Assembly: GCF_019774615.1 (NCBI RefSeq)
Contig: NZ_CP081497.1
Location: forward strand, 2,294,001 to 2,358,000
Origin: Streptomyces sp. BHT-5-2
GTDB taxonomy: Bacteria > Actinomycetota > Actinomycetes > Streptomycetales > Streptomycetaceae
DNA length: 64,000 bases
Reading direction: 5' to 3'
Below are positions 35,244 through 42,611 of the stretch, one piece after another. Each line of letters begins with the position of its first letter. The first letter of the stretch is position 1. Under the pieces are notes generated by a model. It worked only from the letters and a program-made list of their open reading frames with translations, did not search any database and was not told where the DNA came from. A program made the position numbers and the translations under genes.

Positions 35244-35723
35244 ATGAGGAACGAAGAGGTGAACGGTCCGGTGGCGTGTCCCGGATGCCGGACGTGGGAG
35301 AACGTGCCAGTGGCCGAGGCACGTACGGACAGAGGAGAACGGCGCGAGGACCTGACGACCAAGCCCGTGTCGGTACCGAAGGACGCCGGCAACGGCTGCA
35401 TGCACGTCGTGGAGGGCCTCGTGCTTGCCTTGGTGGCCGGCCTCGCCGGAAAGTATTTTGCCGACGAACGGGACTTGCCATGGCTCACGGCCGTTGGCGT
35501 CGTCGTCGCGGCGCTCATCCTGGTGGCTACGATCGCCATCGTCCGCGGCGAGACGCGGGACGCGCGACGGGCTCAAGATGGGGCAGTCCGCGCGGCCGCA
35601 CTCGCCGCCGAGGCGCGCTTCTGCTATCCCTGTCAGGGCGTTTTCTACCCGTCCGGGCACCCATCGCCAGAGGTCGTGACGCCGGAGCGGTTCCGCCAGT
35701 ACTACGCCAGTTGTAGATCGTGA
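35244..35723 (+). CDS. Small membrane protein with Cys-pair motifs
   Basis: A 159-residue protein I cannot assign to a family. The N-terminus has CPGC (CPGCRTWENVP), then a charged stretch, then two hydrophobic helices at about 55-105 (MHVVEGLVLALVAGLAGKYF; WLTAVGVVVAALILVATIAI). The C-terminal part has a second CxxC (ARFCYPCQGVFYPSG). The two Cys pairs could make a zinc ribbon across a membrane hairpin, suggesting a small regulatory or stress membrane protein. That is inference. The ATG at 35244 is preceded by weak GGAAGC. Confidence 0.6.
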   Translation: MRNEEVNGPVACPGCRTWENVPVAEARTDRGERREDLTTKPVSVPKDAGNGCMHVVEGLVLALVAGLAGKYFADERDLPWLTAVGVVVAALILVATIAIVRGETRDARRAQDGAVRAAALAAEARFCYPCQGVFYPSGHPSPEVVTPERFRQYYASCRS

Positions 35724-35831
35724 CTGAGCCGGTGCGGCCTCATGCTCTCCTCGGCTTGCGTGGTCACAGGACAGCCGAGGCCCAGTCGACGACGGGCATG
35801 TTCTCGTCGTAGTGAGGGGCGAGCCGGCAGG

Positions 35832-36082
35832 TCAGGAGTCGAGGAGTCGGCTGGTGAAGCCGTCGCGGATGAGGGATTCGTACGCGCCTTGCACGTCCTC
35901 CGGGACGTCCTGCTCGATGGCGAAGCTGAGCTTCGGATGCTCGATCACCGAGCTCGGCGTCCCCGCCGCAGGCCGATCGCGGCGTCGACCGGCCGCACCT
36001 GGTGGCCCATCTGGTGGTGGTCCCAGATCAGCTTCGCCTGCTGGCGCTGGTCGTCGGTGATGGCCCGCTGGCTGTCCGTCAC
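35832..36082 (-). pseudogene. YdcF-like (DUF218) gene with central deletion
   Basis: The minus strand starts at a GTG (36082) after GGGAGGG. It reads the N-terminus of a YdcF/ElyC-like protein (ITDDQRQQAKLIWDHHQMGH, VRPVDAAIGL). It then jumps, with a frame change, straight to the family C-terminus (VIEHPKLSFAIEQDVPEDVQ, AYESLIRDGFTSRLLDS). The ~100 or more residues between, including most of the DUF218 core, are deleted. A broken gene. The following stretch to 36368 holds no gene I recognise, although a plus-strand tail at 36211-36315 (IIPGLPLKNCWVIEEWAAG) looks protein-like. Confidence 0.7.
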
Positions 36083-36368
36083 TCGTGTCCCTCCCCGGTC
36101 GCCGTCGCCGGGGACGCGGTGTCCCCTGGATCGTGGTCCGGATGCCCTCGATGCCGCGGAGTTGGTGGCTCATGTCGTATAGCGCGGCCATCTTCGCGGC
36201 TTGGTCGAGGACGTGCAGTCCATCATCCCGGGCCTGCCGCTCAAGAACTGCTGGGTGATCGAGGAATGGGCCGCGGGGAGGGAGACCGGCCCGCACGGCA
36301 TGCAGCTCAGCTGAGGTGCGCCTGCGACGGACCAAGAGTTATCGCCGAGAGCTGGCCGAAACCTTTCG

Positions 36369-36767
36369 GTGTCGAGCAGAATGCGGGACATGACGGAGGG
36401 TGCACCCGAGGAAGACATCATCGAAGCCGCATGGCAGAAGCTGCTCACTGCCCAGCGCGTGGACGGACGGCTGCTACGCGCCGCCTACTCCGAACCCCGA
36501 CTACGGCAGCTGTTCCCCTGGGTCGGCATGGGCGAGCTGCACTTCAGCCGGTGTACGGAACTGCGTTGGACCTGGGACGTTCCGTTCATCGCCCCGACGA
36601 TGGGCGGCGGCTTCCTCGTCAACGGGCCCTCGCGGTCCCAGAGCGTCGGCCCCGCCCCGACCGCGGAGGTCGCCATCGCGATGGTGGTCGAGCGACTCCC
36701 GCCGGGCTGCGGCCGCGCCTTCGTCGGCACGCCAGAGGAACTGGCCGAAAAGGAACGGTCCGAGTAG
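36369..36767 (+). CDS. DUF6193-type protein
   Basis: A 132-residue protein resembling the DUF6193 family, annotated as linked to natural-product loci but of unknown function. Family features are the LFPWVGMGELHFSRCTE block and YTWDVPF-like WTWDVPFIAPTMGGGFLV, followed by GPSRSQSVGPAPTAEVAIAM and VVERLPPGCG. It is on the short side of the family. Start choices are GTG 36369, ATG 36381 or ATG 36390, with no decisive ribosome-binding site. It stands between the YdcF remnant and the endonuclease VII-domain gene, close to the injection-system cluster. A functional link is not shown. Confidence 0.7.
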   Translation: MSSRMRDMTEGAPEEDIIEAAWQKLLTAQRVDGRLLRAAYSEPRLRQLFPWVGMGELHFSRCTELRWTWDVPFIAPTMGGGFLVNGPSRSQSVGPAPTAEVAIAMVVERLPPGCGRAFVGTPEELAEKERSE

Positions 36768-36918
36768 TCGCAACGGAATACGCGGCCCAAGCGCCGGTCA
36801 CCGTAAGCACGCCGGCCACCGACGGCAGTACAAAGACCGCGACATCACCCATCTCGGCCCTGGCTGACCGAGGCGCTTGGAGAACCGTTGCCGCGGTGCG
36901 GGTCGTTAGCCTGTCGGT

Positions 36919-38268
36919 ATGTCGGAGCGTGTCATGCCCGGTCGCACGGACGGTCTGATCCCCCTGGGTGTCGCGGACGCTCTGTGGGTCGAGTTGACGG
37001 CCGACAGTGCTGTGCCGACGGCTCCTGGGGCATTCACCTGCTCTCCTGCCCGTGCCCGGGTGGGGTACGTCCTGCTGGGCGGCCATGTGGTGGGGACGGT
37101 GAGGGCGAGTGGCGGTCGGTGGAGTGTTCCGGAGGTCGAGGTGCGCCGGGCGGCCGCGGAACTGAACGCGGTGGGGATGGATCGGCAGGACCTCGTCCGC
37201 ATCGGTCCGTTTCGCGGGGCGCCGAGGCAGGAGCGCAACGAGGAGACGCCGCTGCGTTGGCGCCAGCGCATCATGGGAGAACTGCGGGAGCTCGGCGGCC
37301 CCGAGCAGGCAGCACGACCAGAAGTCGGCCGGCCGTACCCCCTGGCGGGGATCGACTGGCGACAGATGCTCGTGGAGCAGACCCGCGACGGGTCGCAGCG
37401 GACGTGGTGGCTGCCGCGCGCTGCGGTCAGGCTGCTCGACATGGCCGAACACGCCGCAACGCAATGGGTGCAAGCCGCGCGGACCCGCCAAGCAAGCGCA
37501 GGCGCAGCCGTCACCGAGCAGCCCTCCCGCCCCCGGCAGGCCCGAGCCGTCGACGGTCCGCAGGCGACGAGCCCCCAGGTCCCCACCGCTCCACCGCGCC
37601 CGTACGACAAAGAGCTGGAAGGCCAGCTGTACTCGGTGCTCAGCAGGAAGCCCGGCATCTCCCGCAAGGTGGCCGGATGGGCGTGCGCCGTCTGCCATAC
37701 CACGCCCGCCGCCGTCCTGGACCACTGCCACGAGCACGGCTACGTCCGCGCCCCCGTCTGCCAGTCCTGCAACACACAGGAACGTCCCGACCACCTGTAC
37801 AGCAACGACATCCGCGTGGCGAACCGCTACACACGCCTCTTCCACACCGACACCGACGACTGGCTCCGCCACTGGCACCGCTGCCCCGGCTGCCGCGCAC
37901 GCACCACCCTGCCGCTGCCCCACCTCGCCGCATGGACCGCCCACATAGCCTGCCGATCACTGCGCCCCACCCACCGTGCTCCCCGCGGGCGCACGCCTTG
38001 CGGTGTCCTGCGCGTGTCCTGGACGGGCAGTTGGCAGGCGCCCCGTTCCTGCCTGCTCACCGTCGCCGTCGACTTCTGTCCCTCCGGCGAGCACCGGGTC
38101 CTGGCGCGAGTCCCCTACCGCGATGCCGTCGAGCGGTTTGGTGCCTGGTTGGCCGAGACGGCCCCTGCCGTGGCCGCCGCGGCCGGTCCCGACCGCCTGG
38201 ACGGCCTCCCTGCCCGGTTCCGGCCAGTCATCGCGGACACCAGCGGCGAGGACCAGGCACTGTTCTGA
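36919..38268 (+). CDS. Endonuclease VII-domain protein
   Basis: A 449-residue protein whose centre (about residues 250-295) carries a recombination endonuclease VII-type His-Me finger: CAVCHTTPAAVLDHCHEHGY then VRAPVCQSCNTQERPDHLY. It has two CxxC zinc pairs and the DHCH catalytic/zinc motif, as in phage T4 endonuclease VII, which cuts branched DNA. The N-terminal ~240 residues are unfamiliar, partly Pro/Ala-rich (PSRPRQARAVDGPQATSP). The C-terminal 150 include further CxxC (CPGCRARTTLP). It ends 491 bases before the injection-system sheath gene on the same strand. It may be a stand-alone nuclease or an injected cargo; the latter is inference. Confidence 0.75.
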   Translation: MSERVMPGRTDGLIPLGVADALWVELTADSAVPTAPGAFTCSPARARVGYVLLGGHVVGTVRASGGRWSVPEVEVRRAAAELNAVGMDRQDLVRIGPFRGAPRQERNEETPLRWRQRIMGELRELGGPEQAARPEVGRPYPLAGIDWRQMLVEQTRDGSQRTWWLPRAAVRLLDMAEHAATQWVQAARTRQASAGAAVTEQPSRPRQARAVDGPQATSPQVPTAPPRPYDKELEGQLYSVLSRKPGISRKVAGWACAVCHTTPAAVLDHCHEHGYVRAPVCQSCNTQERPDHLYSNDIRVANRYTRLFHTDTDDWLRHWHRCPGCRARTTLPLPHLAAWTAHIACRSLRPTHRAPRGRTPCGVLRVSWTGSWQAPRSCLLTVAVDFCPSGEHRVLARVPYRDAVERFGAWLAETAPAVAAAAGPDRLDGLPARFRPVIADTSGEDQALF

Positions 38269-38711
38269 GCGGGCACCAGGACTTCCAGTCGTCCTCGGCT
38301 GAGGTGGCGGACCGGTCCCGCCTGCCGGCCGAGCGGATCACGGAAGCGCGGCGCCCGCCGCGTGCGGGCTGTCGGAGGCCCCGTGCCGGAAGCGACGCAG
38401 CGGTTCCGCTTTCTGTCTTCCGCTTTCCGCGTTCGTGAGTCTTCCGGCGCGGCGACGCCGAGGGGCCGGTGGTCATGGTCCGCGGCGGGGCTGACCGGAC
38501 CGTGCCTGTGTCCTTGCGTCGGTTGTCTTAGCTCGTCGCTGCCCGTGACCTGCCCTTTTGCGGGCGGCGGATGGCCACTGCGACGGGCCTCGACGGCTGG
38601 GACGGGAAGCGATGGCTCGATTGGCGGGATACCAGCGGAGCCGCTACGTCTTCTGTCGTACCTTCCTCCGTTTGCATGCGTGCGTCCCACGGGAGTGGTT
38701 GGCTGAAGTAC
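38269..38711. other. Probable promoter region of the plus-strand injection-system operon
   Basis: No gene is evident in this stretch. The plus-strand frame that runs from 38571 into the sheath gene has a leader (GWDGKRWLDWRDTSGAATS) unlike sheath N-termini. The real start is at 38760. No clear sigma-factor boxes were identified. Confidence 0.4.
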
Positions 38712-38746
38712 CGCATTCTCGATGAGAGTCGCATTCTCGATGAGAG
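38712..38746 (+). promoter_or_regulatory. Tandem 17-bp repeats before sheath gene 1
   Basis: CGCATTCTCGATGAGAG occurs twice (38712-38728 and 38730-38746) with an 18-base period. Each unit holds the inverted repeat TCTC-GAT-GAGA. The second copy runs into a G-rich ribosome-binding tract. The position 14 bases before the first injection-system gene suggests paired regulator-binding sites or a mRNA element, but no regulator is identified. Confidence 0.55.
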
Positions 38747-38759
38747 GGGTAAACGGGGC

Positions 38760-40292
38760 ATGGTTTCAGGTCCGTTGGCACCCGGAGTCTTCGTCAAGGA
38801 GCGTTCGAGCGGAGTCCGGACGATCACCGGGGTGGGGACGTCCACCCCCGCATTTCTCGGCTACACCGTGCGCGGCCCACAGACGTCCACGCCGCCGGTA
38901 CGGGTCAGCAGTTGGTCGGAGTTCGTGGACACGTTCCACTTCCGCTCCCCGATGGGGGTGGAGGCGGTGGGGCGGGAGCTGGAGAGGCTGCCCGGGGCCA
39001 TCGCTGAGGGCACCGCGGAGCTTGAGCGTCTGGGAACGGATTTCGCCGAGAAGGCCACCACGGGCGAGCTCCCTGTCCTCACCGAGCAGGAGATCACTGT
39101 CCTCGCCTTGGTGCAGGCTGCCGACTGGGCCGGGGAAGCCGTCGGGGAGGAGGAGAGGAAGGCGGCCGAAGCCGCGGCGAAGAAGGTGCTGGAAGCCCTT
39201 CCTGGGCCGTACGGGCTCTGGGGCGAGGCCGGGAACGAAGTAGCCGGTCTCAAGCGGCGTGAGGCAGAGCTGACCGTCCTCGCCGGATACTTCGAGCAGT
39301 CCGGAAAGTTCCAACTGCCCGAGGCGGTCTACGGGTTCTTCGCCAACGGGGGAACATCCTGCTATGTCCTCCGGCTCGACCCCGACCCCCAGCGCCTCGC
39401 ACGTGAGGTCGATGGCAACCCCGACGAACGCACGGGTCTGGCCGGACTCAAGACGGTGCCGGACGTGACCATGGTCGCTGTCCCGGACGTATGGAGTGAG
39501 GGCACCACTCCGGCGACCGGCGCCGTCATCATGCGCAAGGTGGTCGCCCACTGCGCGACCATGCGCAACCGGCTCGCCCTCCTCGAACCGCCACCCGACA
39601 CGGCAACGGCCGATGTACCGGCGTTCCTGGACAAGTTGGACAGCCCGGATGAAGACGCCGCGGCGTTCACGGCGCTGTACTACCCCTGGGTCACGGTGCC
39701 CGGCGTGGACGGCATCCCGCGCACCGTCGTCCCGTCCGGCCACCTGGCCGGTGTGTGGGCCCGTACGGACGCCGAGCGCGGCGTGTTCAAGGCCCCCGCC
39801 AACCAGAACCTGCGCGGTGTGCTGTCCCTCCCCACGCTGCTCACCGACCAACGGCACGGCGAGCTGAACGAACAGGGCGTCAACTGCCTGCGTGCCCTCC
39901 CCGGCCGGGGGTTGTTGGTGTGGGGTGCCCGGACGCGTTCCCGTAGTCGTGACTGGCGCTATCTGAACGTGCGGCGGCTGGTGTCGTTCCTGTCCGACTC
40001 CATCCGTCAGTCCTCTACCTGGGCTGTGTTCGAGCCCAACGACGACCGTCTGTGGGGCACCCTTCGGCATGCGGTCAGCAGTTTCCTGACCGATCAGTGG
40101 CGTCAGGGTGCGTTGCTCGGTCGTACGCCCGACGAGGCGTTCTACGTGATCTGTGACCGTACGAACAACACCTCGGCGACGATCGACGCCGGTCAGGTGA
40201 TCTGCGACATCGGTATCGCGCCCGTGCGCCCCGCCGAGTTCGTCCACTTCACCATCACCCAGATCGCCGGCCAACCCGGCAACAACAACTGA
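38760..40292 (+). CDS. Contractile sheath protein 1 (eCIS)
   Basis: A 510-residue phage-tail-sheath protein, the contractile outer tube that shortens to drive the inner tube into a target. The start LAPGVFVKERSSGVRTITGV is the sheath N-terminal arm. AEAVYGFFANGGTSCYV-like (EAVYGFFANGGTSCYVLRL) begins the core, GVWARTDAERGVFKAPANQN is the hallmark sheath motif, and the C-terminal SRDWRYLNVRRLVSFLSDSI forms the interlocking handshake strand. Compared with sheath 2 it has a ~70-residue insertion (about 60-165), Ala/Glu-rich and probably coiled coil. The C-terminal 128 residues are identical at DNA level to sheath 2. The ATG was chosen to fit the family N-terminus. Confidence 0.93.
   Translation: MVSGPLAPGVFVKERSSGVRTITGVGTSTPAFLGYTVRGPQTSTPPVRVSSWSEFVDTFHFRSPMGVEAVGRELERLPGAIAEGTAELERLGTDFAEKATTGELPVLTEQEITVLALVQAADWAGEAVGEEERKAAEAAAKKVLEALPGPYGLWGEAGNEVAGLKRREAELTVLAGYFEQSGKFQLPEAVYGFFANGGTSCYVLRLDPDPQRLAREVDGNPDERTGLAGLKTVPDVTMVAVPDVWSEGTTPATGAVIMRKVVAHCATMRNRLALLEPPPDTATADVPAFLDKLDSPDEDAAAFTALYYPWVTVPGVDGIPRTVVPSGHLAGVWARTDAERGVFKAPANQNLRGVLSLPTLLTDQRHGELNEQGVNCLRALPGRGLLVWGARTRSRSRDWRYLNVRRLVSFLSDSIRQSSTWAVFEPNDDRLWGTLRHAVSSFLTDQWRQGALLGRTPDEAFYVICDRTNNTSATIDAGQVICDIGIAPVRPAEFVHFTITQIAGQPGNNN
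39898..40280 (+). repeat. 383-bp identical segment, copy 1 (sheath 1)
   Basis: This segment is base-for-base identical to 41732-42114 (offset 1834). It starts at TCCCCGGCCGGGGG and ends at CCAACCCGGC. It codes sheath residues about 380-507. Codons inside include many GGT, CGT and TTG, more than in the flanks. Recent gene conversion between the two sheath genes best explains it. Confidence 0.9.
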
Positions 40293-40317
40293 CGCCCGGA
40301 ATTCAGGAGGCACGCAC

Positions 40318-40758
40318 GTGTTGACCGGTGACACCTTCAGCAGCAGCACCTTCGCCATCGAACTCGGCAAGTTCCAGGTCGAGACCGTCCAGGACGTCTC
40401 CGGCCTGACGTTGGAACAGGACGTCGTCGAGACCCGGCAGGTGTCCTCGACCGGCGAGCTGATCGTGCGCAAACAGCCGGGCGCGCGCAAAACCGGCGAG
40501 ATCACCATCACCCGAGGCATGGACAAGAGCACCGCGTTCACCGACTGGATCAAGACCACCCTGGTCAACGCCGACCTCGACAGCGCCCGGCAGAACATCA
40601 CCATCGCCCTGAAGGACGCACAGAAGCAGACCGTCCGCCGCATCCACCTGACCAACGCGTGGGCGTCCCGCTGGGAAGGACCCCAACTCGGCGCGGCCAA
40701 CTCCGCGAACGCGACGGAACAGGTGACGATCACCTACGAGGACATCACCGTCGAATAG
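40318..40758 (+). CDS. Tail tube protein 1 (eCIS inner tube)
   Basis: A 146-residue gp19-like inner-tube protein. Hexameric rings stack to make the rigid tube that carries cargo. TFSSSTFAIELGKFQVETVQ, DVSGLTLEQDVVETRQVSS and GEITITRGMDKSTAFTDWIK match the tube family, and the end is the usual beta strand (ATEQVTITYEDITVE). The start is a GTG at 40318, with AGGAGG upstream. It lies between the two sheath genes in a short plus-strand operon (spacings 25 and 39 bases). A second, more diverged tube gene lies at 57535-57966. Confidence 0.93.
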   Translation: MLTGDTFSSSTFAIELGKFQVETVQDVSGLTLEQDVVETRQVSSTGELIVRKQPGARKTGEITITRGMDKSTAFTDWIKTTLVNADLDSARQNITIALKDAQKQTVRRIHLTNAWASRWEGPQLGAANSANATEQVTITYEDITVE

Positions 40759-40797
40759 CCCGGAGCGAGCCCACCAGCCGAGAGGGGAACGACAGCA

Positions 40798-42126
40798 ATG
40801 ACCACGAAGCCTCCGGGTGTCTACGTCACGGAGAAGTCCAGCGGCGTGCGCATGATCGTCGGAGTGGGCACTTCCACCCCGGCCTTCCTCGGATACACCA
40901 CCACACCGACGACCGAGAGCGCCGGTGAGACGGCAACCGCTCCGTTCACACCGGAAGAACGGAAGAACCCGCAGCCGATCCGCGGGTGGCAGGAGTTCGC
41001 CGACCGGTACAGCATCCCGGCGCTGGGGAAGGAGCTGGCGGCCCTCCTGAAGAAGGAACCGCAGGTGGCCGGGGACCTCAAGAGGATCCAGGTGCTCCAG
41101 CGCTGCTTCACGCTCGCCGAGGCGGTCTACGGGTTCTTCGCCAACGGCGGCACGTCCTGTTACGTCGTCGGCTTCCTGAACCCGGAGGCGGCTGTGGGGG
41201 AGAGCGACCTCGGCGGAGACGCGGAGGCGCGCAGCGGGCTCGACGGTCTGAAGACGGTGCCGGACGTGACCATGGTCGCGGTGCCCAGCCTCTGGGACAT
41301 GACTGTCGCGGCCACCGACGCCAAGGCCCCGCCGCAGCCGGATCTGCCGATCGGAAAGTCGCTCATCGGCAAGGTCGTTGCCCACTGCACCGACCAGCGC
41401 AACCGTCTCGCGGTGGTCGACGCGCCGCCCGGTCAACTCGTCGATCCGCTCAAGACGTTCGTCGGTACGCTCGACTCGCCGGACTCGGACGCCGCGGGGT
41501 TTACGGCGCTGTACTACCCGTGGGTCAAGGTCCCCGGCGTGGACGGTGTGCCGCGCACGGTGCCGCCGTCCGGTCATCTGGCGGGTGTGTGGGCCCGTAC
41601 GGACGCCGAGCGCGGCGTGTTCAAGGCCCCCGCCAACCAGAGCCTGCGCGGTGTGCTCGACCTCCCCACCCTGCTGACCGACGACCAGAACGGGGAACTC
41701 AACGAGAAGGGGGTCAACTGCCTCCGCGTCTTCCCCGGCCGGGGGTTGTTGGTGTGGGGTGCCCGGACGCGTTCCCGTAGTCGTGACTGGCGCTATCTGA
41801 ACGTGCGGCGGCTGGTGTCGTTCCTGTCCGACTCCATCCGTCAGTCCTCTACCTGGGCTGTGTTCGAGCCCAACGACGACCGTCTGTGGGGCACCCTTCG
41901 GCATGCGGTCAGCAGTTTCCTGACCGATCAGTGGCGTCAGGGTGCGTTGCTCGGTCGTACGCCCGACGAGGCGTTCTACGTGATCTGTGACCGTACGAAC
42001 AACACCTCGGCGACGATCGACGCCGGTCAGGTGATCTGCGACATCGGTATCGCGCCCGTGCGCCCCGCCGAGTTCGTCCACTTCACCATCACCCAGATCG
42101 CCGGCCAACCCGGCCAGGGCGGCTGA
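40798..42126 (+). CDS. Contractile sheath protein 2 (eCIS)
   Basis: A 442-residue tail sheath protein. The N-terminal KPPGVYVTEKSSGVRMIVGV arm, EAVYGFFANGGTSCYVVGFL core, VWARTDAERGVFKAPANQS hallmark and the C-terminal handshake region are all present. This is the more standard of the two sheaths, since it lacks the long helical insertion of sheath 1. Its last 128 residues before the tail (about 312-439) are identical in DNA to sheath 1. Two sheath genes could build a mixed sheath, as known in Afp/PVC particles that use more than one sheath protein. GGAACGACAGCA precedes the ATG. Confidence 0.93.
   Translation: MTTKPPGVYVTEKSSGVRMIVGVGTSTPAFLGYTTTPTTESAGETATAPFTPEERKNPQPIRGWQEFADRYSIPALGKELAALLKKEPQVAGDLKRIQVLQRCFTLAEAVYGFFANGGTSCYVVGFLNPEAAVGESDLGGDAEARSGLDGLKTVPDVTMVAVPSLWDMTVAATDAKAPPQPDLPIGKSLIGKVVAHCTDQRNRLAVVDAPPGQLVDPLKTFVGTLDSPDSDAAGFTALYYPWVKVPGVDGVPRTVPPSGHLAGVWARTDAERGVFKAPANQSLRGVLDLPTLLTDDQNGELNEKGVNCLRVFPGRGLLVWGARTRSRSRDWRYLNVRRLVSFLSDSIRQSSTWAVFEPNDDRLWGTLRHAVSSFLTDQWRQGALLGRTPDEAFYVICDRTNNTSATIDAGQVICDIGIAPVRPAEFVHFTITQIAGQPGQGG
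41732..42114 (+). repeat. 383-bp identical segment, copy 2 (sheath 2)
   Basis: The exact partner of 39898-40280. The copies lie 1834 bases apart in direct orientation, so homologous recombination between them could delete tube 1 and most of sheath 2. See copy 1 for codon evidence. Confidence 0.9.
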
Positions 42127-42132
42127 GGCCCC

Positions 42133-42570
42133 GTGCAGAAGACCGTGGTCAGGCAGGGTGACACCCTCACCCTCCTACCGGCCCTGACGCCCCCGGCGAC
42201 GCTCGTTCCGCCACCCCCGACACCCATCCCACAAGGCACAGTGGGTTTCCGGATCGAAGGGCTTCCCGCCTGTGTACCGGACGACATCGAGTCGCTGGTC
42301 ATCTCTCCCGTCGCCTATACGACGTTGGCCTTTCCGCAGGCCGGATCAGGCCGTGTCGAGCTGAAGGTTCCCGCTCAGGACCGCGCCAAGTACGCCAGGA
42401 CGGGTCAGGGTGAGACGGAAGTCGTCGTCAACGGAGGTCCGTTGGACGTGGTCTTCACCGTGGAGACCCCGGCGAGCAACTCCGCGGGCGCCACGGACGC
42501 CCCAGGGGCCAGGTATCAGGGCAAGGCGACCCTCAACTGCCCCCGCGTACGGCCGGTGACGGCCGGGTAG
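42133..42570 (+). CDS. Conserved small eCIS protein, function unknown
   Basis: A 145-residue protein starting 6 bases after sheath 2, with a GTG start. It has a Pro/Thr-rich N-terminal stretch (LTPPATLVPPPPTPIPQGTV), then a compact beta-rich part (FRIEGLPACVPDDIESLVIS, VAYTTLAFPQAGSGRVEL) and ends in ARYQGKATLNCPRVRPVTAG. I do not recognise a family. It is the last gene of the plus-strand operon, and a bidirectional hairpin follows. The position suggests a particle part such as a tip, adaptor or chaperone. It lacks the PAAR repeats of a spike tip. Confidence 0.6.
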   Translation: MQKTVVRQGDTLTLLPALTPPATLVPPPPTPIPQGTVGFRIEGLPACVPDDIESLVISPVAYTTLAFPQAGSGRVELKVPAQDRAKYARTGQGETEVVVNGGPLDVVFTVETPASNSAGATDAPGARYQGKATLNCPRVRPVTAG

Positions 42571-42577
42571 GCCCGTC

Positions 42578-42611
42578 TGAGCCCTTGACCCGGCAGCGGG
42601 GCAAGGGCTCA
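42578..42611. terminator. Bidirectional terminator between convergent eCIS operons
   Basis: TGAGCCCTTG (42578-42587) and CAAGGGCTCA (42602-42611) form a perfect 10-bp stem with a 14-base loop. It lies exactly between the plus-strand operon and the AAA+ ATPase stop, which is part of the stem. Confidence 0.8.

Noticed and set aside
38571..38759. 63-residue N-terminal extension of sheath 1
   Set aside because: The leader does not resemble sheath N-termini and runs through the twin repeats. The ATG at 38760 aligns with sheath 2.
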